Of a stretch of 64,000 nucleotides of DNA, positions 41,699 to 51,072 are shown in pieces; within the stretch, counting starts at the first letter, position 1, and the number at the start of each line of letters is the position of its first letter. The notes under the pieces are model-generated. The model was not told the DNA's origin and did no database searches. It saw only the letters and a list, made by a program, of their open reading frames with translations. Source of the stretch: Thereva unica (lineage: Eukaryota; Arthropoda; Insecta; Diptera; Therevidae); contig OX465281.1 of assembly GCA_949987705.1 (NCBI GenBank), positions 141,594,876 through 141,658,875 on the forward strand. Direction: 5' to 3'. The position numbers and the translations under genes were made by a program.

Positions 41699-43686
41699 GG
41701 TTAGGTTAGGTTAGATATGGCTGAGCTTTTGGTTCAAGCCCACACACTTAGGCCAGCCAGAAGGATAGGCCCATTGTGATCCCACTTTAAACTTGATGTT
41801 AAAATGTCGTTTCTTCGTTAAACCATCTCGAGGAAGTAATGAATCTTCTAAGTTGCGGGATCCCAAACTTCGAGATTTCCGCAAGTTTGCTTAGAAAGGG
41901 TTCACCAAATGTGGTTAGCCTTATCCTGCTTAGGGCCGGGCAGTGACAGAGGAGGTGTAGTACACTATCCGCCTCGTCAAGGTTCTTAGAGCTTCTGCAG
42001 AAATCGTAGATCTCGAGACCTAAACGGGTCGCATGCGTCCCTATCAGACAGTGTCCGGTTAAGACTCCCACTATAACTGAGAGGTCTTGTCTCCCAAGGC
42101 TCAGTAATAAGGTAGTTCGCCTGAGATCATAGGAGGGCCAGGTTAATTTGGCCAAAGTGCATTTATTAAGATCCCTCCAATGCTTTTTCGCTTGTGTGAT
42201 TGTGTGTTGTTTGCATCGGAGTTTAAAGGAGGCCCAAGGCATACCAACTCTTTCCTTTTCTGGAAGGAGAGTAGCGGTCGTGCCTCTCCTAGCCAGTTCG
42301 TCAGCTTTACAATATCCCTCTATATTTCGGTGACCGGGCACCCAAACGAGGAGAGTCCTGAACTGCTGAGCCTTCTCGTTAAGAGATCTGCGACATTCAG
42401 AGGTAGTTCTAAAGCTGTTTGTGCAGGAGCGCAGGGCTTTCAGAGCTGCCTGACTATCTGAGCAGATGTAGACAGTCCGGTTCCCATCGCCTTGCTGGTT
42501 AATTTGCAGAACAGCTTCTTGTATGGCTAGAATCTCCGCTTGATATACACTGCAGTGATCGGGAAGTCGGAAGGAGATTTCAATCCCAAGTTCTGGGGAA
42601 AATACTCCTACTCCCACTCGACCCTCGAGCTTCCAGAAAACGGATTCTTTTAATCTAAGGGCTGCGATGGTTGCGCTTTCCCTTGCCACGAGATTTAAAG
42701 GAGGGATGTATAACATAACATTTAAGGCCTCTGTAGGAGTGGAGCGCAGTGCTCCTGTTATGCATAACTCCACACATCTTTGTACTCTCTGTAATTTGTT
42801 TAACACGGTGGATATACTCACATTTGGCCACCACACTAAAACCTCGTAAAGGAGAATTGGGCGGACGATCGCTGTGTAGATCCATCGCACAATGTATGGG
42901 GAGAAGCCCCATTTCTTACCAATGGATTTTTTGCAGGCGAAAAGCGCGATGTTTGCTTTCTTAATGCGCTCTTCTGTGTTTTCATGCCAGAGGAGTTTCT
43001 TGTCCAGGATTACTCCCAGATATTTGGCACTGTTGTTAATTTTGAGCCTAAAATTGTTAAGCCGGGGGGTGTTAACGGAGAGGTCTTATACCTCCTTGTG
43101 AAGAGGACCAGCTCCGTTTTTACTGGGTTAACTCTGAGTTCGCGGGTAGCAGTCCAGCTTGAGAGGGTTTGTAGCGCTGCCTCCATGAGATCACAGAGGA
43201 CTTGAGGAAATTTTCCTTTTTTGATGATAACAACATCATCTGCGTACCCCAGGACGTCATGTCCCTCTGCCTGCATGCGTCGCAACAGCTGGTTCATAGT
43301 TACGACCCATAGCAGCGGGGAGAGTACTCCTCCTTGCGGAGTGCCTCTATTTACGGCCTTTCGGACCGAGCTATCGCCCAAGATTGAGCTCACCATCCTG
43401 CCAGTAAGCATTTGGTGGATAAGAGACACCAACGATGTCTCGATCCCATGTTCTGTCAAGGCCAGGGTAATGGCATTCGGCAAAACATTGTTAAATGCTC
43501 CTTCAATGTCAAGAAATGCTACTAATGTATATGCCTTAACCTCGAGGGATTTTTCAATGGTTGAGACCAGTGAGTGAAGAGCAGTATCAGTAGATTTGCC
43601 CTTTGTATAGGCGTGTTGTGCGCCCGAGAGTTCCGAGGTCAATATGGACTGCCTCAGATATATTTCGATTAGCCTCTCCTGGGTCT
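41699..43686 (-). mobile_element. LOA-type non-LTR retrotransposon, 5'-truncated, with RNase H
   Basis: It is inserted in the right repeat of the Tc1 element with a 5-bp target duplication ACCTA (41694-41698 and 43687-43691). The 3' tail, read on the plus strand, is TTAGG-like (GGTTAGGTTAGGTTAG at 41699-41714). It encodes RT plus RNase H. LOA-clade assignment is from the QAYTKG-type and GGVLSPLLW motifs and the fused RNase H. Confidence 0.85.
41799..43686 (-). pseudogene. LOA RT and RNase H (frameshifted)
   Basis: From 43686: IEIYLRQSILTSELSGAQHA, AFLDIEGAFNNV, GTPQGGVLSPLLW, and the catalytic GYADDVVII. The thumb is in another frame after a shift near 43040 (KYLGVILDKKLLWH, then RPILLYEVLVWWP). 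RNase H has SVYQAEILAIQEAV and YICSDSQAALKAL, and WVPGHRNIEGYCKADELAR. A CCHC-like end (LLCHCPALSRIR) follows. The stop is near 41799. The endonuclease and RT fingers are lost by 5' truncation. Confidence 0.88.
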
Positions 43687-43737
43687 ACCTAAAATAAGAA
43701 AAAAAATTGGGTTGCGGCTACATTTTTGTCGCGGAGA

Positions 43738-45327
43738 TCAGACTTCGTATACAAGTTAATTATTAACTTCCCAGTATAGGAAGTTATTGTAATCGGTCCG
43801 AAAATCGAAATCGAAAATTTCAACGTATTTTCATCTTTCAAGGTCCCAGGAGCATTTTAAGCAAAAACTTGGGAGGAAGTATGTGTGTGTGTGTATGTGC
43901 GTACGGATGTGGTCATTTTTTCCTGCACGATATCGCGCGAACCAAAACTGATATCGGCTTCGTTGAGGTGTTGTTCGAAGCGTATTAACCGAAATGTGAT
44001 CTGAAAAGATTTTCATGAAAATCGGTCCAGCCGTTTTTTTGTTTGAGCGACGTAAGTGATTTTTGTACCTGCACGATATCGCCCGAACCACGAAAGATAT
44101 TGACTTACTTGAGGTGCCGTTCGAAGCGTATTAACGACAATATTATCTGAAAAGATTTTTATAATATTCGGTCCAGCGGTTTTTTGGTTTAAATGACTTA
44201 AGTGATTTTTGTACCTGCACGATATCGCGCAAACTATAAAAGATATCGGCTTAGTTGACGTGCCGTTCGAAGAGTATTAACCAAAATATGATCTGAAAAG
44301 ATTTTCATAAAATTCGGTCGAGCCGTTTTTTTGTTTAAGCGGCGTAAGTGATTTTTGTACCTGCACGATATGGCCCGAACCACAAAAGATGTTGACTTAC
44401 TTGAGGTGCCGTTCGAAGCGTATTAGCGACAATATAATCTGAAAATATTTTTATAATATTCGGTCCAGCGGGTTTTTGGTTTAATTGACTTAAGTGATTT
44501 TTGTACACGATACCGCGCGAACTAAAAACTATATCGACTTCATTGAGGTGCCGAAAAACATTCATACATCACTTTTATATACATTTTCGTCATCCTAATC
44601 TTGTAAGTGCGCACATTAAGTTTGACATTTTAGCGAAAATATTGATAAACAATTGTGACAAATTCTCAGTATTATGCATATATTCTATATTGCCTATTGT
44701 TCATTTATTATTAAAATATCCAATCATAATATTCAACATCCATCATACTGGGAAGTTGATCGTGTGGACCGAAAGGGTCGAACCCACATCCCAACTTTTT
44801 TTACAATTTATTTCAGTAAGTGGGAATGTTCAGATAGACTTAAATCCTAGTTTGCTATGTGCTGTGAAAACTGGAAGTGGAAGATCCTTCTCGAATGACT
44901 AAAAGTTACGCAGGCCGTCAATTTCCTTACCCTCAATTAATATTTCTGTATCTTCGTTAATGATTTTTTCGATTACAAAAATTTTGTTACGCTACATGCA
45001 CATATTATTTGGGACTGCATTTGAAAACTTTACATTAGAGGGTGTAATCACTTCTTTGAATGAACTACTTTCCATATTACACCTGAGCGTTGGAAATTGG
45101 TTTTCCCTTTTTCGTTCTATTATGTAAAAACTTTCTTCAATAAGCCTTTTTGATATTTGAGATAAGACAAAGTTTTCTTTCTTAATTTTTTGCTTTAAAA
45201 TATGTAAGTAATTTTCAAATTTGAAAGCACTATAGTTATCTAAAGGGCTATATTTCAACGAGTCTTTATTTAAATGAATTAGTGAATGCATATTGTAAGT
45301 TAATGTTTCAATTCCATATATAGTCCG
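43738..45327 (-). pseudogene. Tnp2/CACTA-like transposase, C-terminal part
   Basis: The minus strand reads YGIETLTYNMHSLIHL, KYSPLDNYSAFKFENYLHIL and RKRENQFPTLRC, a pattern seen at the C-terminus of insect and cnidarian transposases related to the Tnp2 (CACTA/EnSpm) group. Coding continues, with a stop at 44992 and a frameshift near 44905, to the satellite-bearing element at 44796 and ends in a TGA at 43738-43740. It is separated from its N-terminal part (48496-49442) by the element at 45328-48495. Confidence 0.55.
43765..44796 (-). mobile_element. Satellite-bearing element, copy 3
   Basis: It is the inverse orientation of the copy at 6649, with the same ends and four A/B-type 146-bp units spaced 145-146 bp apart (conserved GTACCTGCACGATAT near 44066, 44211, 44357; a variant near 44502). 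It inserted in the 3' part of the Tnp2-like transposase gene, separating a short LVYEV-stop tail (43738-43764) from the rest. Confidence 0.88.
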
Positions 45328-45904
45328 AGAGCCGACCGCTGAAAATGGCACCTGATCGGTTAAAGAATATATATTATTGGAAAAGGTAGTATTCAAATAG
45401 ATCAACACAATGATATAGGACCCATAGTCTCCAATAAGTCGCATGACTAGGCAACCATTTTTTGATAGTACAGATTTTGGTATAGTTGCCTAGCTCATTA
45501 GTTAAAGCATGATTTTGCTATTAAATGAAAGCTTGAACTTTCTAGTTTCAGGAAAAAAATGGTTGCCAAACCTCTGACAGTTCAAAATTTTGGCAGCCCG
45601 CTTTGAAAACGGGCAACCCGAGTGTGCCAACATATTTTTTATTTTTTTAATATATTTTTTTTTTTTTTTTTGCAATTATCATGTGCATAATTAAAACATA
45701 GGAAATAAATTGAAGAAAAATATATTTTTAAAAAACTATCCCCTGAAACTTCAACTTATTCAAATACAGGTAAGCGCGTAAACTATAGAGCCAAATTACA
45801 CGGCCTATCACTTTCCAAGACTCACTTTCCAATCACTTCCAATAAACCATCAAATTCTGACTTGTATCGGGCTTTTAAGACGGTGAACTTCTTATAACAG
45901 TCGA

Positions 45905-47345
45905 AATGATAACCAATCTCGTAGCGGGTAGCATGTTTGCTGATAGGTTTGCTGAAATTTATAGCCCCTTGTCCAGCGCAGCACACAATGTAACTGACTC
46001 GCACACTCACACTTCCCTTATAAATGGTATATCCCTTTCTGTTGATGAGATCATGGCGGGTCTGAACAATCTTTATATCAAAAAAGGTAATGGTCCCGAC
46101 AATCTCCCTCCCATTTTCCTGCAGCGCTGCTCGCCCACTGTTTCCTCTTTATCTCATCTTCAACAAATCTTTATCGTTAGGAAAGTTTCCCAAGCTGTGG
46201 AAGAAATCCTACCTAACGCCAATCTATAAATCCGGTGACAAGCACTCGGTAGACAACTATAGGGGCATTGCCATATTATCATCAATTCCTAAGTTTTTTG
46301 AAAAACTTGTTTATGACAGGATTGCTCCTCTTATCGATCCATACCTAAACGAACAACAACATGGGTTTCGGAAAGGACGTTCAACAACTTCTAACCTTAT
46401 GGTCCTTATTTCCGAATTGCTATGCTGTATGGAGAGCGGCCATCAATTGGATGCTGTGTACACTGATTTCAGCAAGGCCTTCGATCGAGTGGACTATTAA
46501 AGTTTGGTATATCAGGTTCTGCCCTGGAATGATTAAAATCATATCTGAACGGAAGAACACAGGTTATCAGATTCCAAGGATTTCTATCTAATGAGATCGA
46601 AGTAGCCTCTGGCGTTCCTCAGGGTAGTCATCTCGGTCCCCTTCTCTTCCATATTTTCATCTCCGATCTTTCCGATAATATTCCACATATCTTTTACGCG
46701 GATGATCTCAAAATTTATAGTGTCATTGAGACCCAAACTGATGCTTCCTTCTTGCAGATAAAGCTCAATGGCCTACACGACTGGTGCACCTTGAACAAAC
46801 TGCAACTTAACACCAGCAAATGTCATGCAATTATCTTCTCCCGCTTAAAAAACACACAGAACCATAACTATTATCTCAATGGCATAATGTTGAATCAGGT
46901 TGATCATATCGTAGATCTAGGCGTCGTCCTAGACAAAAAACTCAATTTCAACCTGCACTACGATAATATAACTGCCAGAGCCAACAAACTTCTTGGTTTC
47001 ATTAAGAGGAGAGCCAAAGAATTTGGTAATGTATGGGTCACAAAAACACTCTTCTGTTCTTTAGTCCGCCCTATCCTGGAATATGCGTGTCCTACATATC
47101 TGGGATCCTATATTCCAAGTGAGCAGTAGGAGGATCGAATCCATTCAAAAGAGATTTCTTTATTTTGCCCTGAGACATTTACACAACCTCCATGACTACC
47201 AAACCCTGCCGCACTATTTGGACAGGCTCAAAGTGCTTGATCTCATGCCGCTGTCTAGCAGGAGGAAACTGCTCATATCTTGCGTTGCCTTTGACGTCCT
47301 AAGTGGAAACTTAAAGTGCAGTTTCTGTCGGACAGAATCAAATTG
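45905..47345 (+). pseudogene. Jockey/I-type RT, several frameshifts
   Basis: Blocks in order are GNGPDNLPPIFL, LTPIYKSGDKHSVDNYRGIA, EQQHGFRKGRSTTSNLM, YTDFSKAFDRVDY, ASGVPQGSHLGPLLF, the catalytic FYADDLKIYS at about 46692, then VDLGVVLDKKLNF and VRPILEYACPTYLG. Changes of frame near 46180, 46500, 46620 and 47125 show it is dead. The C-terminal region ends with FCRTESN near 47345. Confidence 0.85.
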
Positions 47346-47617
47346 AATGATGTAATCGATACACTAAACTATTTAGGGAATATCCACACCGCACCGATTA
47401 CGCAAGGAACGAGCCCGCCAACAGATGCTGTATGGTTTTAATAGCCATAGCTCCTCTTTCTCCCCTTCACTCAACAAGGCATCCTATAAAAAAATACTCA
47501 GATCCCTACTAACATAACCCCTCTTAACAATAGTAGGTTTTTAGTAGCTATCAATAGTTATAGTAATATTACTCGTATATTATATTATAAAAGACTGTAC
47601 ACTATGTTTTAATCTAA

Positions 47618-47844
47618 AGCCGCGTCTCCACCAACCGAACATGTTCGCCGAACAGTGTTCAACAGACATTTGTGATGTCCGCCGAACATTGTTCGGTGTT
47701 GTAGCGAACATTGATTTGTTCACCGCTATTGAGATATTGAAAATGTTCGCCGAACATGTTTGGAAACCAAATGTGGAATGTTTGTCCGTTTTTATGTTCG
47801 CGAACACTGTTCGGCAAACATGTTCGGTTGGTGGAGACGCGGCT
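47618..47844. mobile_element. Harbinger-type MITE, 227 bp, built from GTTCGGCGAAC-like palindromes
   Basis: The inverted ends AGCCGCGTCTCCACCAACCG match over more than 40 bp. TAA lies on both sides (47615-47617 and 47845-47847). The interior repeats the theme GAACATGTTC, GCCGAACA, TGTTCG many times in both orientations. Confidence 0.9.
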
Positions 47845-48495
47845 TAAGTATTATACCTAGTTTAAGTGTGCCTTGTTTGGCGAATTAATAAATAAATAAA
47901 TTTGTTAGTCAAAATTTTTGAGTCAAACCATAGTTTTTTGCCTCTAAACTCTGGTTAATTAAGAGTTAAACTCGGCCTAAAAATACGTCATTTTACACTT
48001 AAATTTTGTAAATTTTCCTTACTAAGGGGTATTCCATACATCCCAGACCCCCCGATGTTTTAATACCCCCCCCCCCCCCAGGAATTTTTTCCTGGGTACG
48101 GCCTTGAGTAAATGCAAATGTGAATGTAAATTTTCGTGAACCCCAGAGAACTAAGTTATGCTTGTGTTAGTGTAATTTGCTGTGAGAATATGTTGGCACA
48201 CTCGGGTTGCCCGTTTTCAAAGCGGGCTGCCAAAATTTTGAACTGTCAGAGGTTTGGCAACCATTTTTTTCCTGAAACTAGAAAGTTCAAGCTTCCATTT
48301 AATAGCAAAATCATGCTTTAACTAATGAGCTAGGCAACTATACCAAAATCTATACTATCAAAAAATGGTTGCCTAGTCATGCGACTTATTGGAGACTATG
48401 GGTCCTATATCATTGTGTTGATCTATTTGAATACTACCTTTTCCAATAATATATATTCTTTAACCGATCAGGTGCCATTTTCAGCGGTCGGCTCT

Positions 48496-49442
48496 TCGCC
48501 TAATAATGTAGGTATTTCAGATACAAAATCTTGTAATAATGCTCTAGCCAATAGATTGTATTTGCTTTATAGCGAATCGAGGACATTTTTTAGAATAACT
48601 ATGGCACTATATAAAATGAAACTTCGGTATTCTGAAGCCTTCCACCTATCCAACTCTTGTAGAGTTCATTGTTTTCTGTTGAATTCATAGGGAAATTGTT
48701 TCCGCATAAAAATGTTTTGTAAGCTTATATAATCTATTTGTGCAGATGAAAGAGAAAATGGTTTCCTCTTAACTTTTGTCCATAATTTTAGTAGCTGCCT
48801 CATAACTCCTAGACATACTACGTGCATGTAATCAAGAGGAAATTGCGAAACGCACCGCACACCTACTGTTTCCAACACAAGGGGTTCAAGCTTGGTGTGA
48901 TGTTCAGATTGTGCTCTACTTTTGAAGGATTCATCCGTTCTGAATGGGGCATTAACATCTGCAAAAATCAGGCGTTTGTTAGTACTCTGTCCTTTTTGCG
49001 TACATTTTGTGCAAGGGTAGTAGCCTGAATGCAGTTTAAGATCCAGTAGAAAGGACCTAGCAGGTGCATCGCAAGTGAAGTAATTGATGCTGATTGAGTA
49101 CATTTTCCCACAATAAACGTAGCCTTCTAACTGCAATAGATGTCATTCAGAAACTAAATATTTGAGAAAGATGTTGGGATCTTTTGGCTTGCTAGTAGTT
49201 TTTCTAGGCTTTGGAGTTCCATCAACTTTATTATTGTAGCATCCTACGAGGTATACCTTTTCAAAATCTTGAATATTTAATAAAATTTGCCAAATCTGTT
49301 TTGCGCTTGATTTAAATAAAGGTAAGACACCGAAATTTAATAAAAAATTATCACCAAGAAACAAATTTCTATTTTCTGTCATAAAATCTGTTAGGCAGTT
49401 CTTTACACCAAAGTGAAAATATTCACCAGGCTGCATAGGCAT
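48496..49442 (-). pseudogene. Tnp2/CACTA-like transposase, N-terminal and middle part
   Basis: The minus strand reads LFLGDNFLLNFGVLPLFKSSA, FEKVYLVGCYNNK, then DAPARSFLLDLKLHSGYYPC-KC, FRTDESF, EHHTKLEPL and FPLDYMHVVCLGVMRQLL. After frame changes comes LDRWKASEYRSFILYSA, a pattern typical of Tnp2-like animal transposases (HSGY-C--C, LDYMH-VCLGV and the RWKA-EYR box). There is an in-frame TGA near 49142, possibly at a missed intron, and a TAA near 48665. Its C-terminal part is at 43738-45327. Confidence 0.6.
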
Positions 49443-51072
49443 GATTTCAGTGGTTCTTGGATCTTCAGGGTCCTCATGTCTTTTGGAAGACTTTTATCAT
49501 ATATTATTAATTTCTGTAATAATTCATTCATAACCTGAGGGCCTATTTTATATTTTATAGACTACTGAAAACTGAAGCACTTCCTTACAATATATCATAT
49601 ATTTTTTATTTCAATAAATCCTTAATATAAACAATACTGTGAGTACTTCTTTTGTGGGAGAATACCTTCATCTTCGGCCCAGTATCGAATTTAACACCTC
49701 ACATGAATGTTGGCGGTCGAGACAATTTTCAGTAATTTCCCACTTTCTTTGTCTTTTCTTGCAATGCTCCTCTTAAAATTGATTGCACCACTTTTTCCTA
49801 AACAGCTTTCACTTGACCTTCACTGAAGTTTCTTTGCACACGTTATGTGTCCCAGATTCCAAAGACAGTCTCGTCAGAAAGTTTTACCTTACATTTCACA
49901 TTTTGTTACTTTCCGCGTATGAGGCAGTCTTATCAAAAACTTTACTTTTAGAACCTCGAAAATAATGATTCTTAGCTACTATTTCCCATTATTATAATTT
50001 TCCAAAGTAGTTAAATAACCCAAAATAGAGATAATTCAGGGCGTTACATAAAATTCTAATTCATCCGACACGCGAAACTGGGTGGTAGCGAGTTATTCGT
50101 CGAGAAGTGTCACAACCTTTGCTGTTGACTTTCACCCGTTATGTTGCGGACATGAAACGACATAGAGTTTCGGTCAATAGCCCATTTGAAAGATATTTTA
50201 ATACCCGTATTTCTGCTGTTTACTACGTTATCATATGAGCAACCGTTAAGGAGATATTCAAAAAAATGGCGATATCGGTTATTTCATGCACGTGCAGTAC
50301 GAACTTTGGCGTTGGATTACTCGCAAACTATACAAGCGAGAACGATGACTAAGGGTTTATTCTAAAGGTAATTACTAGCACTTTAATTTTGGTTATCGGC
50401 ATTAACCCACACAAATTAATATCTTACGAGTTAATCGCAAAAAACTGCATTCAACTCCAACCACATGATCAAGGTTGAACTTTGAGCGGTCATAACTTTG
50501 AGCCAAATCAACTTAAACCTCGTTGAGGGCTCATTTTGTACATAATTTTGTTCTCCAACACCTTGACAGTGATCATTTTCAGCTATTATTGCATGGAAAC
50601 TGGTTATTTGGTATAAACGACCTCTACCTCTTTTTCAAGATGGCGGCTTTTCCCAACACACTGCGACCCCACAAATTTGGTTTTAACATTGTTAGATGTA
50701 CCCAAACAAATACCGAAAAAAAATTTCGTACATCATGAAATGCAATTTCATGCCCTATTTTCGACTGATTGCACTGGACTAATATATGTTTAATTACATT
50801 TAACGAGACACATGGTTTTTTTTGGGAGACTTTTCTGCCACCTTTTCTGCCACCTTTTCTTTGAAGGAAACCATTATTCGCACGATATTTTACAGCATTT
50901 AAATTTTAATTATGGGCGGGGGGGGGGGGGGGGGTGAACAAAAAAAAGATTTAATTTTCTAAGTTTGGTTTTCTTTTTAACTTTCAATGCTTTAACTCTT
51001 TTCTTGAATAACACTTTTTTTAAATAGATTTTTTCCGTTTTTATACTCTTTTTTATTATCTGAATTAAGCGG
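49443..51072. other. Stretch without a supported gene
   Basis: No recognisable coding. Simple features are an 18-base G-run (50917-50934) and a short direct repeat CTTTTCTGCCAC (50831-50856). Part of it may be the 5' end of the Tnp2-like element, but I cannot show it. Confidence 0.5.

Larger units (their letters stand above)
40143..43736 (-). mobile_element. Tc1-like transposon with IR/DR ends, carrying a LOA insertion
   Basis: Terminal inverted repeats of about 225 bp each hold two direct repeats: outer GCGACAAAAATATGGCCGCAAC and inner GCGACAAAATTATGGCCGTA-C. This is the IR/DR design of several Tc1 elements. The left end is TA|CACTCCGC; the right end keeps GTCGCGGAG but its last bases and TA are altered. 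The right repeat is split by a LOA retrotransposon. Without it the element is about 1.6 kb. The transposase is broken. Confidence 0.9.
45895..47905 (+). mobile_element. Jockey/I-type non-LTR retrotransposon, 5'-truncated
   Basis: Plus-strand RT coding begins in the linker region before the RT and ends in a 3' UTR with an AATAAATAAATAAAT tail (47886-47900). It lies inside the 3.2-kb inverted-repeat element. A Harbinger-type MITE sits in its 3' UTR. The clade is uncertain. Confidence 0.8.
45328..48495. mobile_element. 3.2-kb element with 308-bp terminal inverted repeats
   Basis: Arms 45328-45635 and 48188-48495 are the same length and nearly identical, outer ends AGAGCCGACCGCTG. Flanking triplets CCG and TCG could be a 3-bp target duplication with one change. 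Both arms contain the same small open frame start (MRLIGDYGSYIIV), which is not conserved coding. Inside are a Jockey-like retrotransposon with a MITE, a poly-C run (48067-48080) and an old MITE-like end near 45790. It interrupts the Tnp2-like transposase. Confidence 0.88.

Noticed and set aside
41699..41714. An interstitial telomere or chromosome end
   Set aside because: Only about three TTAGG units, positioned as the 3' tail of a LOA element with a target duplication.
48067..48080. Poly-C and poly-G runs (also 50917-50934) as regulatory or quadruplex sites
   Set aside because: Single homopolymer runs, possibly length errors in sequencing; no surrounding gene to regulate.
48379..48690. 103-aa plus-strand frame sharing its first 39 residues with a frame at 45444
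   Set aside because: The shared part lies in the inverted repeats of the 3.2-kb element, and the rest is antisense to the Tnp2-like transposase.
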